Below, piece by piece: positions 57,519 to 64,000 of a stretch of 64,000 nucleotides of DNA (positions are counted from its first letter, which is position 1; each line of letters starts with the position of its first letter). Source of the DNA: an uncultured Acetatifactor sp. (GTDB taxonomy: Bacteria > Bacillota > Clostridia > Lachnospirales > Lachnospiraceae); NCBI GenBank assembly GCA_910584375.1, contig CAJUAH010000008.1, positions 62,001 to 126,000 of the forward strand, given 5' to 3'. A model generated the notes under the pieces. It was not told the DNA's origin and searched no databases. It worked only from the letters and a program-made list of their open reading frames with translations. The position numbers and the translations under genes were made by a program.

Positions 57519-59003
57519 TTAACAGAAAGGATTCTCCGTAGGATAAGGCAGGCTCTTGGGCTGGTTGTAGTTCAAGTCCTCCACAGGTACGCCGATGAAC
57601 TTGAATACCTCGTACAGCGCCTTGCCAAAGTGGCCGAAAGCCACCGCGCCGTGATGAGGATAGTTCTTCTCGATCAGCACGTGACGGTAGAAACGTCCCA
57701 TCTCCGGGATCGCGAACACGCCGATGGAGCCGAAGGACTTGGAAGGCACATTCAGCACTTCGCCCTGGGCGATGTAAGCGCGCAGCTTGCAGTCAGCGGT
57801 GGACTGTAAACGGTAGAAGGTGATCTCGCCGGGAGCGATATCGCCCTCCAGAGTGCCGTTGGTCACCTCGATGGGCAGGTTCCTGGCCATGATCTTTTGG
57901 TACTTCATCTCGCAGAACGCCAGTTTCTTGGAACAGGTATTGCCGCAGTGGAATCCCATAAAGGTATCCTTGTGGGTGTAAGGGAACTTGCCCTCGATGG
58001 ACTCCTTGAACATATCCGCGGGTACGGAGTTGTTGATATCCAGCAGCGTCACGGCGTCCTGGCTCACGCAGGTACCGATGAACTCGGACAGGCAGCCGTA
58101 GATATCCACTTCACAGGATACAGGGATGCCCATGCCGGTGAGACGGCTGTTCACATAGCAGGGAACGAAACCAAACTGGGTCTGGAAAGCGGGCCAGCAC
58201 TTGCCGGCGATAGCCACATACTTGCGGTAGCCTCTGTGCGCCTCCACCCAATCCAGCAGGGTCAGCTCGTACTGAGCCAGTTTCTCCAGCACTTCGGGTT
58301 TCTTGTTGCCAGCGCCCAGCTCCTCGGCCATCTCCGCCACCTTGGCAGGGATCCTCTCGTCCCCGGCATGCTTGTTGAACGCCTCGAACAGATCCAGCTC
58401 GGAGTTCTCCTCGATCTCCACGCCCAGGTTGTACAGCTGCTTGATGGGGGCGTTGCAGGCCAGGAAGTTCAGCGGTCTGGGGCCGAAGGAAATGATCTTT
58501 AAGTCGGACAGACCCACGATCGCTCTGGCGATGGGCACAAACTCGTTGATCATATCGGCGCATTCCTCGGCGGTACCCACGGGATACTCGGGGATATAAG
58601 CTTTGATATTGCGCAGTTTCAAGTTGTAGCTGGCGTTCAGCATACCGCAGTACGCGTCGCCTCTGCCGTCCAGCAGGTCCGCCTGGCTCTCCTCGGCGGC
58701 CGCCACGAACATGGAAGGGCCGTCAAAGTGCCTGGCCAGCAGGGTCTCGGAGATCTCGGGGCCGAAGTTGCCCAGATATACGCACAGGGCGTTACATCCG
58801 TTCTTCTTCACATCCTCCAGAGCCTGTACCATATGTATCTCGCTCTCCACGATACAGATGGGGCACTCATAGATATCGGTCTCGTCGTATTTTGCCTTGT
58901 AGGCTGCCACCAGAGCTTTTCTCCTGTTCACGGACAGGCTCTCGGGGAAACAGTCGCGGCTCACCGCTACGATACCGATCTTTACTTTGGGTAAATTGTT
59001 CAT
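57519..59003 (-). CDS. L-fucose/L-arabinose isomerase family protein
   Basis: A 494-residue cytosolic aldose-ketose isomerase. KVKIGIVAVSRDCFPESLS is the N-terminal pattern of the group; LCVYLGNFGPEISE, CEVDIYGCLSEFIGTCVSQD and TFMGFHCGNTC follow, the last with metal-site residues. It is shorter than classical FucI, so the sugar cannot be named; with a xylulokinase in the same module a pentose or deoxysugar going to a ketose is likely. AGGAGGAG precedes the ATG. It has its own promoter at 59150-59178 besides transcription from xylB. Confidence 0.85.
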   Translation of the reverse strand: MNNLPKVKIGIVAVSRDCFPESLSVNRRKALVAAYKAKYDETDIYECPICIVESEIHMVQALEDVKKNGCNALCVYLGNFGPEISETLLARHFDGPSMFVAAAEESQADLLDGRGDAYCGMLNASYNLKLRNIKAYIPEYPVGTAEECADMINEFVPIARAIVGLSDLKIISFGPRPLNFLACNAPIKQLYNLGVEIEENSELDLFEAFNKHAGDERIPAKVAEMAEELGAGNKKPEVLEKLAQYELTLLDWVEAHRGYRKYVAIAGKCWPAFQTQFGFVPCYVNSRLTGMGIPVSCEVDIYGCLSEFIGTCVSQDAVTLLDINNSVPADMFKESIEGKFPYTHKDTFMGFHCGNTCSKKLAFCEMKYQKIMARNLPIEVTNGTLEGDIAPGEITFYRLQSTADCKLRAYIAQGEVLNVPSKSFGSIGVFAIPEMGRFYRHVLIEKNYPHHGAVAFGHFGKALYEVFKFIGVPVEDLNYNQPKSLPYPTENPFC

Positions 59004-59149
59004 TGTACTCTCCTCCTATTTTTATTCCGCATATTCTCTCCCGACGCCTTGCCCTCCAGAACGATTTCCGGTCGCCTGAACGTCCACAGATCCTCTGGGC
59101 ATTGCGTGGGCTGATGCTGTTTTTAGTTCCGATGTTCCCGGATGGTTTC

Positions 59150-59178
59150 ATTATACCGCATCACTCGTTCACATTCAA
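59150..59178 (-). promoter_or_regulatory. Internal promoter of the isomerase gene
   Basis: TTGAAT (59178-59173), 17 bp, TATAAT (59155-59150) on the minus strand, straddling the stop codon of the DUF4867 gene. It would give the isomerase a separate transcript with a leader of about 140 nt, in which no known riboswitch was recognised. Confidence 0.65.
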
Positions 59179-59799
59179 GTTCTTTCCCTTTAATCCGATA
59201 TAGCTGCCTGCGTCCAGGCCGCCCTCCGCATGGCCGATGAGCCATTTGTTCCTGGCCGTCAGCAGCGCGTCCTCGTTGGAGGTGGCGACGGACAGATCCG
59301 CATGGGTCTTCTCCAGCGGATAGTTGGTTCCCTTGGGCAGCACCACAGCCACCTGGAATCCTGCGCCATTCACACCGCAGGGGGCATAGTGCAGCGTGGT
59401 GGCATAGATCTCCACGCCCGTGCCCGCAGGCACCAGAAACGCCTCCATCTTGGCGGTGTCATAGGTGAAATCCTCCTCGATATCCTGCTGCATGCCCAGG
59501 ATCAGGATGGCGTCCGTAGCGGCGATGTTCAGCTCGCTGTTTCTGTGGTATTCCACCGCGTTCAGCAGTTCGTTGTGACCGTTGCAGTAGCCGATCTGGA
59601 TGGGCAGCTCGCCGAAGGCCGCCGTGGTCAGCGCCGCCATGGCAGGCGTAGCCTCCAGGGCTTCCACGCTGGGCTCGTACACCACGCCCTCGGGCACGGG
59701 CTGTTTGCTGAGGACTTCCACCAGCTCCGTCAGATCCACATTGGTGATCTGCCGTCCGTATTTGCGGAAAGCAGGGTCTGTGATAGGTAATACTTTCAT
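59161..59799 (-). CDS. DUF4867 family protein
   Basis: A 212-residue cytosolic protein. MKVLPITDPAFRKYGRQI is the family start; AFLVPAGTGVEIYATTLHYA and GAGFQVAVVLPKGTNYPL look like a cupin-type beta barrel with a possible metal His, similar to ureidoglycolate-lyase-like folds. DUF4867 genes occur with sugar isomerases and kinases, so a role in handling the same sugar, perhaps as mutarotase or epimerase, is inferred. AGAGGGAA precedes ATG 59799; an in-frame extension into xylB is rejected. Confidence 0.8.
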   Translation of the reverse strand: MKVLPITDPAFRKYGRQITNVDLTELVEVLSKQPVPEGVVYEPSVEALEATPAMAALTTAAFGELPIQIGYCNGHNELLNAVEYHRNSELNIAATDAILILGMQQDIEEDFTYDTAKMEAFLVPAGTGVEIYATTLHYAPCGVNGAGFQVAVVLPKGTNYPLEKTHADLSVATSNEDALLTARNKWLIGHAEGGLDAGSYIGLKGKNLNVNE

Positions 59800-59905
59800 G
59801 GTTCCCTCTTTTCTGCGGTTCTCCGGGCCGACCCGGGATACCGCGCTAATATGTTGCCGGAAACTTTCGTTTCCCAACCGCCTTGCTGCTATGTCCCGCG
59901 CCGCC

Positions 59906-61375
59906 TTACTTGATGATCTCAAACAGCGGCTTGCAGGCCGGGTAGATCTCCTTGAACTGGGCGTAGCGCCCGTCATATTTTGCCACCAGTTCGGGATCGG
60001 GCTCCACGGTGTCCACTACCTTGACGATCCTGGCCGCGGCCTCCTCCACACTTTCAAACTCGCCGCAGGCTACCGCCGCCAGCATGGCGCCGCCCAGGGA
60101 AGGTCCCTCCTCCACTTCGATCACATCCACCTTCAGGTTCAGGATGTTGGCGATCATCTTTTTCCACAGCGGGCTCTTGGCTCCGCCGCCGCAGATCTTG
60201 GTGCGCTCGATCTTGATGCCCAGGGACTTGGCCACCTCAAAGGAATCCCGCAGGGCAAAGGCCACGCCCTCCAGCACAGCCTGGGTCATGTCGGCCCTGG
60301 TGGTGTCCATGGTCATGCCGATAAAAGTACCTCGGGCGTTGGGATTGTTGTGGGGAGAACGCTCTCCCATCAGGTAGGGCAGGAAGTACACATGGTTCTC
60401 GCCCAGCTTTTCAATGGCTTTCTGCTCCGCCCCATAATCCCTGGTTCCGATGATATCGTCCATCCACCACTTGTTGCAGCTTGCGGCGCTGAGCATACAG
60501 CCCATCAGGTGATAGCTGCCGTCCGCATGGGCGAAGGAGTGAAGAGCGTTGTATTTGTCCACGCCGAAATTTCTGGAAGAGATAAATATGGTTCCGCTGG
60601 TTCCCAGGGAGATATTGCACATGCCGTCTCCCACAGTGCCTGTGCCCACAGCCGCCGCAGCGTTGTCGCCCGCGCCCGCCGCCACCTTGACGGTGTGGGG
60701 GATGCCCAGTTTGTCCGCGATCTCGGGCAGCACGCAGCCCACGGACTCGTAGCTCTCAAAACAGGTGGCCAGTTGATCCTCCCGGATGCCGCAGATCTCG
60801 CACATCTCCTTGGACCATCTGCGGTTCTTAACGTCAAAGATCAGCATGCCGGAGGCGTCGGACACGTCCGTGCAGTGTACGCCGGTGAGTTTGTAGGCGA
60901 TATAGTCCTTGGGCAGCATGATCTTGGCGATCCGTGCAAAATTCTCCGGCTCCTTGTTTTTTACCCACAGGATCTTGGGGGCGGTAAAGCCGGTAAAGGA
61001 GATATTGGCTGTGTACCGGGACAGTTTTTCCTTGCCGATCACATTGTTGAGATAGTCGCACTCCTCATAGGTGCGGCCGTCGTTCCACAAAAGCGCGGGA
61101 CGGATCACATTATCGTCCTTGTCCAGGATCACCAGCCCGTGCATCTGGCCGCCGAAACTGATGCCCGCCACCTGGCTCCTGTCCGCGTCCTTAAGCAGTT
61201 CGTCGATACCGATCATGGTCTGTTCATACCAGTCCTCAGGCTTTTGCTCCGACCAGCCCGGATTGGGGAAATAGATAGGATACTCTCTGGAAACAATGTT
61301 CCGGATCTTGCCCTGGCTGTCCATCAACAGCAGTTTCACCGCCGATGTGCCTAAATCAATACCTATGTATAACAT
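59906..61375 (-). CDS. xylB: Xylulokinase
   Basis: A 489-residue FGGY sugar kinase. YIGIDLGTSAVKLLLMD is the phosphate-1 motif; ISFGGQMHGLVILD contains the QMHG typical of xylulokinases; SLGTSGTIFIS and ICGGGAKSPLWKKMIAN are the nucleotide-binding marks. It phosphorylates D-xylulose, feeding the pentose phosphate pathway. First gene of the operon xylB-DUF4867-isomerase, with the LacI operator at its start site. Confidence 0.92.
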   Translation of the reverse strand: MLYIGIDLGTSAVKLLLMDSQGKIRNIVSREYPIYFPNPGWSEQKPEDWYEQTMIGIDELLKDADRSQVAGISFGGQMHGLVILDKDDNVIRPALLWNDGRTYEECDYLNNVIGKEKLSRYTANISFTGFTAPKILWVKNKEPENFARIAKIMLPKDYIAYKLTGVHCTDVSDASGMLIFDVKNRRWSKEMCEICGIREDQLATCFESYESVGCVLPEIADKLGIPHTVKVAAGAGDNAAAAVGTGTVGDGMCNISLGTSGTIFISSRNFGVDKYNALHSFAHADGSYHLMGCMLSAASCNKWWMDDIIGTRDYGAEQKAIEKLGENHVYFLPYLMGERSPHNNPNARGTFIGMTMDTTRADMTQAVLEGVAFALRDSFEVAKSLGIKIERTKICGGGAKSPLWKKMIANILNLKVDVIEVEEGPSLGGAMLAAVACGEFESVEEAAARIVKVVDTVEPDPELVAKYDGRYAQFKEIYPACKPLFEIIK

Positions 61376-61506
61376 GTTGACCTCTTTTCTGCATGTCCGC
61401 AGTCTGACCGCGCCAGACTTCCACCATGCCTGAAATTGTGCGCGGATATGTTTTCCGCCGTCTCTTCCGCCCGCCGCTTACCGGAGTCCCCCGGGACGCC
61501 GGCAAT

Positions 61507-61518
61507 GTGTCCGGGCAC
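61507..61518. promoter_or_regulatory. LacI-type operator O1 at the xylB start site
   Basis: GTGTCCGGGCAC matches the palindrome at 61642-61653 except for one base. It lies about 10 bp downstream of the xylB -10 box, where a bound repressor would block initiation. The 61376-61506 leader shows nothing else recognised. Confidence 0.75.
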
Positions 61519-61527
61519 GTTACTTAT

Positions 61528-61556
61528 AGCATACTCGTTTTGTGCCGCAAAATCAA
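61528..61556 (-). promoter_or_regulatory. xylB operon promoter
   Basis: TTGATT (61556-61551), 17 bp, TATGCT (61533-61528) on the minus strand. Operator O1 begins just downstream of the -10. Confidence 0.6.
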
Positions 61557-61641
61557 TATCTCTTTTATATTTTCGGTAATATGCACATTTTCAGGAAAGA
61601 AAACTGTTAAATATGATAGGGGCATCCTGTGGAGCCTGTCC

Positions 61642-61653
61642 GTGCCCGGGCAC
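61642..61653. promoter_or_regulatory. LacI-type operator O2, perfect palindrome
   Basis: GTGCCCGGGCAC is perfectly symmetric, extended to CGTGCCCGGGCACG (61641-61654). It is 10 bp upstream of the lacI-like promoter and 135 bp from O1, about 13 helical turns, suited to looping. Confidence 0.78.
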
Positions 61654-61662
61654 GTCCATGTT

Positions 61663-61690
61663 TTGTTTGACTTAAGACTATATTTATGAT
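61663..61690 (+). promoter_or_regulatory. Promoter of the LacI-family gene
   Basis: TTGTTT (61663-61668), 16 bp, TATGAT (61685-61690), 35 bp before the ATG. Operator O2 lies directly upstream, so the repressor probably controls itself. Confidence 0.5.
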
Positions 61691-61724
61691 AGGGTAAACA
61701 TAGATATGACAGGAGGTGCGAAAC

Positions 61725-62744
61725 ATGGCTACCATCAAGGAGATCGCGGCGCTGGCGGGAGTGTCCAGAGGGACGGTGGACAGGGTACTGAATAACCGGG
61801 GCTCGGTGCATCCGGAAACGGCGGAAAAGATACGGGAGATCGCCCGGGCGCTGGACTACAAGCCCAATATCGCCGGGCTGGTGCTGGCCGCTCAGAAAAA
61901 GAGGCTAAAGCTGGGCGTAGTGCTGTTCTCCGCGGAAAATCCGTTTTTCATAGACGTGGAAGAGGGGGTCATGGAGAAGGCGGAGGAGCTGGCCGGTTAC
62001 AACTGCACCGTGCTGGTCAGGCATATCACTTACGGGGTGGAACAGCAGTTGCAGGCCATCAGGGAACTGATGGAGGAGGAGGTCAGCGGCATCGCGCTTG
62101 CGCCCTACAACGACGAGCGGATCCGCCAGCGCATCAACGAGCTGTATGAGCAGGGGATCCCGGTGGTGACATTCAACACGGACATAGAGAACTCCCGGCG
62201 CATCGCCTACGTGGGCAGCCACTACGCCAGGAGCGGGGAGACTGCCGCCGGGCTCATGCATCTGATGACCCAGGGCCAGGTCCGGGTGGGGATCGTCACG
62301 GGTTCCCCCGATATCCTGTGCCACACCGAGCGGGTGGCCGGATTTATCAATTCTTTAAAGCGCTACAAGTCCGATATGGAGATCGTGGATATCATCGAAA
62401 ACCACGACGACGAATTTGAAAGTTACGAGAAAACTACCCGTCTGCTCACCGAGCACCCGGAGATCAACGCCCTGTTCTTTGCGGCGGGCGGCGTCAACGG
62501 GGGCTGCCGCAGCATCTCCCTGCTGGGGCGGGAGGGACAAATCCGGGTCATCGCCTTTGACAAGGTTCCCACCACCAAGGCGCTGGTGAAAAAGGGTGTG
62601 ATCGCCGCCACGATCTGCCAGCAGCCCCGGATACAGGGCTCCAAGCCGCTGACGCTGCTGTTTGCCTACCTGACCACGGGGGAGCTGCCGGAGAAGGAGT
62701 ACAATTATGTGGCGGTGGATATCAGGATACGGGAGAACATATGA
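61725..62744 (+). CDS. LacI-family transcriptional regulator
   Basis: A 339-residue repressor. Residues 2-57 are the LacI helix-turn-helix and hinge (TIKEIAALAGVSRGTVDRVL, KPNIAGLVLAAQ), the rest a periplasmic-binding-protein-like sugar domain (LGVVLFSAENPFFIDVEEG, VVTFNTDIE, GIVTGSPDILC, AFDKVP). VDRVLNNRG in the recognition helix is typical of a sugar-responsive subgroup. ATG 61725 has AGGAGG 8 nt upstream. Divergent from xylB with two matching operators between them, so it is inferred to repress the xylB-DUF4867-isomerase operon until the sugar is present. Confidence 0.9.
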   Translation: MATIKEIAALAGVSRGTVDRVLNNRGSVHPETAEKIREIARALDYKPNIAGLVLAAQKKRLKLGVVLFSAENPFFIDVEEGVMEKAEELAGYNCTVLVRHITYGVEQQLQAIRELMEEEVSGIALAPYNDERIRQRINELYEQGIPVVTFNTDIENSRRIAYVGSHYARSGETAAGLMHLMTQGQVRVGIVTGSPDILCHTERVAGFINSLKRYKSDMEIVDIIENHDDEFESYEKTTRLLTEHPEINALFFAAGGVNGGCRSISLLGREGQIRVIAFDKVPTTKALVKKGVIAATICQQPRIQGSKPLTLLFAYLTTGELPEKEYNYVAVDIRIRENI

Positions 62745-62808
62745 CTCTCCCTGCCAAGCCTCACACTATTCCTGTGCAACAGCCTGGGAACTCAATGTAA
62801 CACCCCAT

Positions 62809-64000
62809 TTATATTTCCTCCGTGCCGATCAGTACCTCTTTCCCGCAGAAAGCAAATCCATACTTCCTGATGCGTTCCGCCGGTATCCCCTTTGCCGCCA
62901 GAGACGCCTGGTAGTCCTTTTCTTCGATCTGCCGCAGGGCCTCGGCCACAGTGTCTGACAATTCCTTTTCTTTCGGCCCCTGTACCTTGAACTCCAGGAT
63001 CATGGCGTCATTACTGGCCGCATCCCTGGGCTCCAGCATTATATCATATCTGCCAAAGCCGCTCTCCCGGTTGGACGTCACCGTATACCGGTCAGACAGC
63101 TCCACCATCAGACCCAGCACGAAACCGTGGTAGAACCTCTCCGGCTCGCTGTAAGGGTTCCTGCCCGTATCAAAATAGCTGAACATCTCCTGCGCCACGC
63201 GGTTCATGTAGACATTCATCGCCTCCACATCCCCCAGTAACAGCGCCTTGATAAAATCATTATAATTGGACGATGGGCCGTCAAACCAGTCACGCACCAT
63301 CTCCCGAAACATAATCTTTACCTCAAAGTTGGTCAGCTCCAGTTCATAGTCCTGCCGCCACTCCCCGTACTCCGCCATATATGCCTTATAACTCTTCACT
63401 TTCAAATACCCGCTTGCCAGCAGCAGGCTCCATATGGCGTTCTTTTTTGTGGATAACTGATGGTAGACAATCTGTTCGTCCAGTTCCGTCTTAAGCGTTT
63501 TCCCGCATAACAGCTCTTCAAAAGTCTGCTTGATTTCAGGAGTACTCTCCCGGAGCAGCTTGCTGGCCAGCCTGTTGGAGCTGGTATTGACCCAGTATGC
63601 CCCCACTTTTCTTTCATCCAGAAAATTTATTATAGACCAGGGATTATAAATATCCTTTCTGTTGCCAAAAGTAAACCCGTCATACCAGTCTTTGACCTGC
63701 TGTTTCTGATCGGACAATCCAAACTCATCAAGTGCGGTAAATACTTCCTCTTCCGTAAAGCCGAAACAGTCTGCATATTTTTCTGTTGTAACTGTCACTA
63801 CTTTCAGATTGTTCAGGTCAGAGAACATGGATTCCTTGCTCACACGAGTGATGCCGGTCATCAAAGCCCGTTCCATAAACGGATTTGTTTTAAATGTCGC
63901 ACCAAACAAACTCCTGGTAAATGCCACTAACTCCTCCCAATATCCGCTCACATACGCCTCCTGCATGGGCGTGTCATACTCGTCCAGCAGGATGATCACT
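62809..64000 (-). CDS. AAA-ATPase_like / PD-(D/E)XK nuclease family protein, copy 3, partial
   Basis: C-terminal part of a third paralogue, cut by the right edge. What is visible begins at the Walker B segment ILLDEYDTP and runs 396 codons to the stop, with GFGRYDIMLEP and MILEFKV as nuclease core. It follows copy 1 in the region YLKVKSYKAY...GEWRQDYELELTNFEV but copy 2 in the segment DTGRNPYSEPERFYHGF, so it is a mosaic of the two. The Walker A part lies beyond the window. Confidence 0.9.
   Translation of the reverse strand, partial: VIILLDEYDTPMQEAYVSGYWEELVAFTRSLFGATFKTNPFMERALMTGITRVSKESMFSDLNNLKVVTVTTEKYADCFGFTEEEVFTALDEFGLSDQKQQVKDWYDGFTFGNRKDIYNPWSIINFLDERKVGAYWVNTSSNRLASKLLRESTPEIKQTFEELLCGKTLKTELDEQIVYHQLSTKKNAIWSLLLASGYLKVKSYKAYMAEYGEWRQDYELELTNFEVKIMFREMVRDWFDGPSSNYNDFIKALLLGDVEAMNVYMNRVAQEMFSYFDTGRNPYSEPERFYHGFVLGLMVELSDRYTVTSNRESGFGRYDIMLEPRDAASNDAMILEFKVQGPKEKELSDTVAEALRQIEEKDYQASLAAKGIPAERIRKYGFAFCGKEVLIGTEEI

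Noticed and set aside
1..64000. CRISPR arrays, tRNA or rRNA genes, transposases, prophage genes
   Set aside because: Looked for on both strands by repeats and recalled motifs; none seen.

Overview
The window reads as chromosome of a Gram-positive anaerobe of the class Clostridia, most likely Lachnospiraceae. The grounds are family-level: class II fructose-bisphosphate aldolase, the DapL diaminopimelate route, Hsp33, a clostridial-type Tad pilus locus, several c-di-GMP proteins, LytTR/DUF3021 and MerR regulators, strong AGGAGG-type ribosome binding sites, and three copies of a gene for an AAA-ATPase/PD-(D/E)XK protein of a kind that is abundant in this family. No rRNA, tRNA, CRISPR array, insertion sequence or prophage was seen.

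Layout. 0-3.2 kb: the start of a BlaI/MecI-type repressor gene with a palindromic operator, a LytTR-DUF3021-membrane protein operon with LytTR-like direct repeats, and fba. 3.2-6.5 kb: an XRE regulator, a tandem pair of 100-bp palindromic repeats, and a two-gene ATPase + HNH module resembling Septu (PtuAB) anti-phage systems. 6.5-12.7 kb: a Gfo/Idh/MocA oxidoreductase, a Cys-rich hypothetical, an ankyrin protein, a lipoprotein class D beta-lactamase, an AT-rich palindrome array and the first AAA/PD-(D/E)XK gene, with a gene remnant beside it. 12.7-15.6 kb: a GNAT acetyltransferase and a single-chain RNA repair enzyme (kinase + phosphatase + ligase). 15.6-26.3 kb, minus strand: a heterodimeric ABC exporter under an unusual XRE-PurM fusion regulator, a GH35-like glycosidase, an overlapping HD/phospholipase-C-like/kinase trio, a MerR-methyltransferase gene broken by an in-frame amber codon, and an esterase.

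26.5-40 kb: ybaK with a palindrome-rich leader, a GGDEF-EAL-LamG protein, dapF-dapL, hslO, hisC, a GT2 glycosyltransferase with two zinc-ribbon membrane proteins, and a MATE pump. 40-49.7 kb: a Tad-type pilus operon (CpaF, TadB, TadC, a small pilin, two TadE-like proteins, a SAF-domain CpaB-like protein, a 1333-residue secreted protein, prepilin peptidase) behind a structured leader. 49.7-54.2 kb: an EAL phosphodiesterase and a GGDEF cyclase, so c-di-GMP enzymes sit beside the pilus. 54-57.3 kb: a second MATE pump and the second AAA/PD-(D/E)XK gene. 57.5-62.7 kb: a sugar module (xylulokinase, DUF4867, an L-fucose/L-arabinose isomerase family protein) divergent from a LacI repressor with two matching operators. 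The third AAA/PD-(D/E)XK gene runs off the right edge.

The most distinctive items are the RNA repair protein, the XRE-PurM regulator coupled to an exporter, the amber-split MerR-methyltransferase, the Septu-like module beside palindromic repeats, and the Tad locus with its giant putative adhesin. All calls come from reading the sequence and recalled family motifs; no database search was run.
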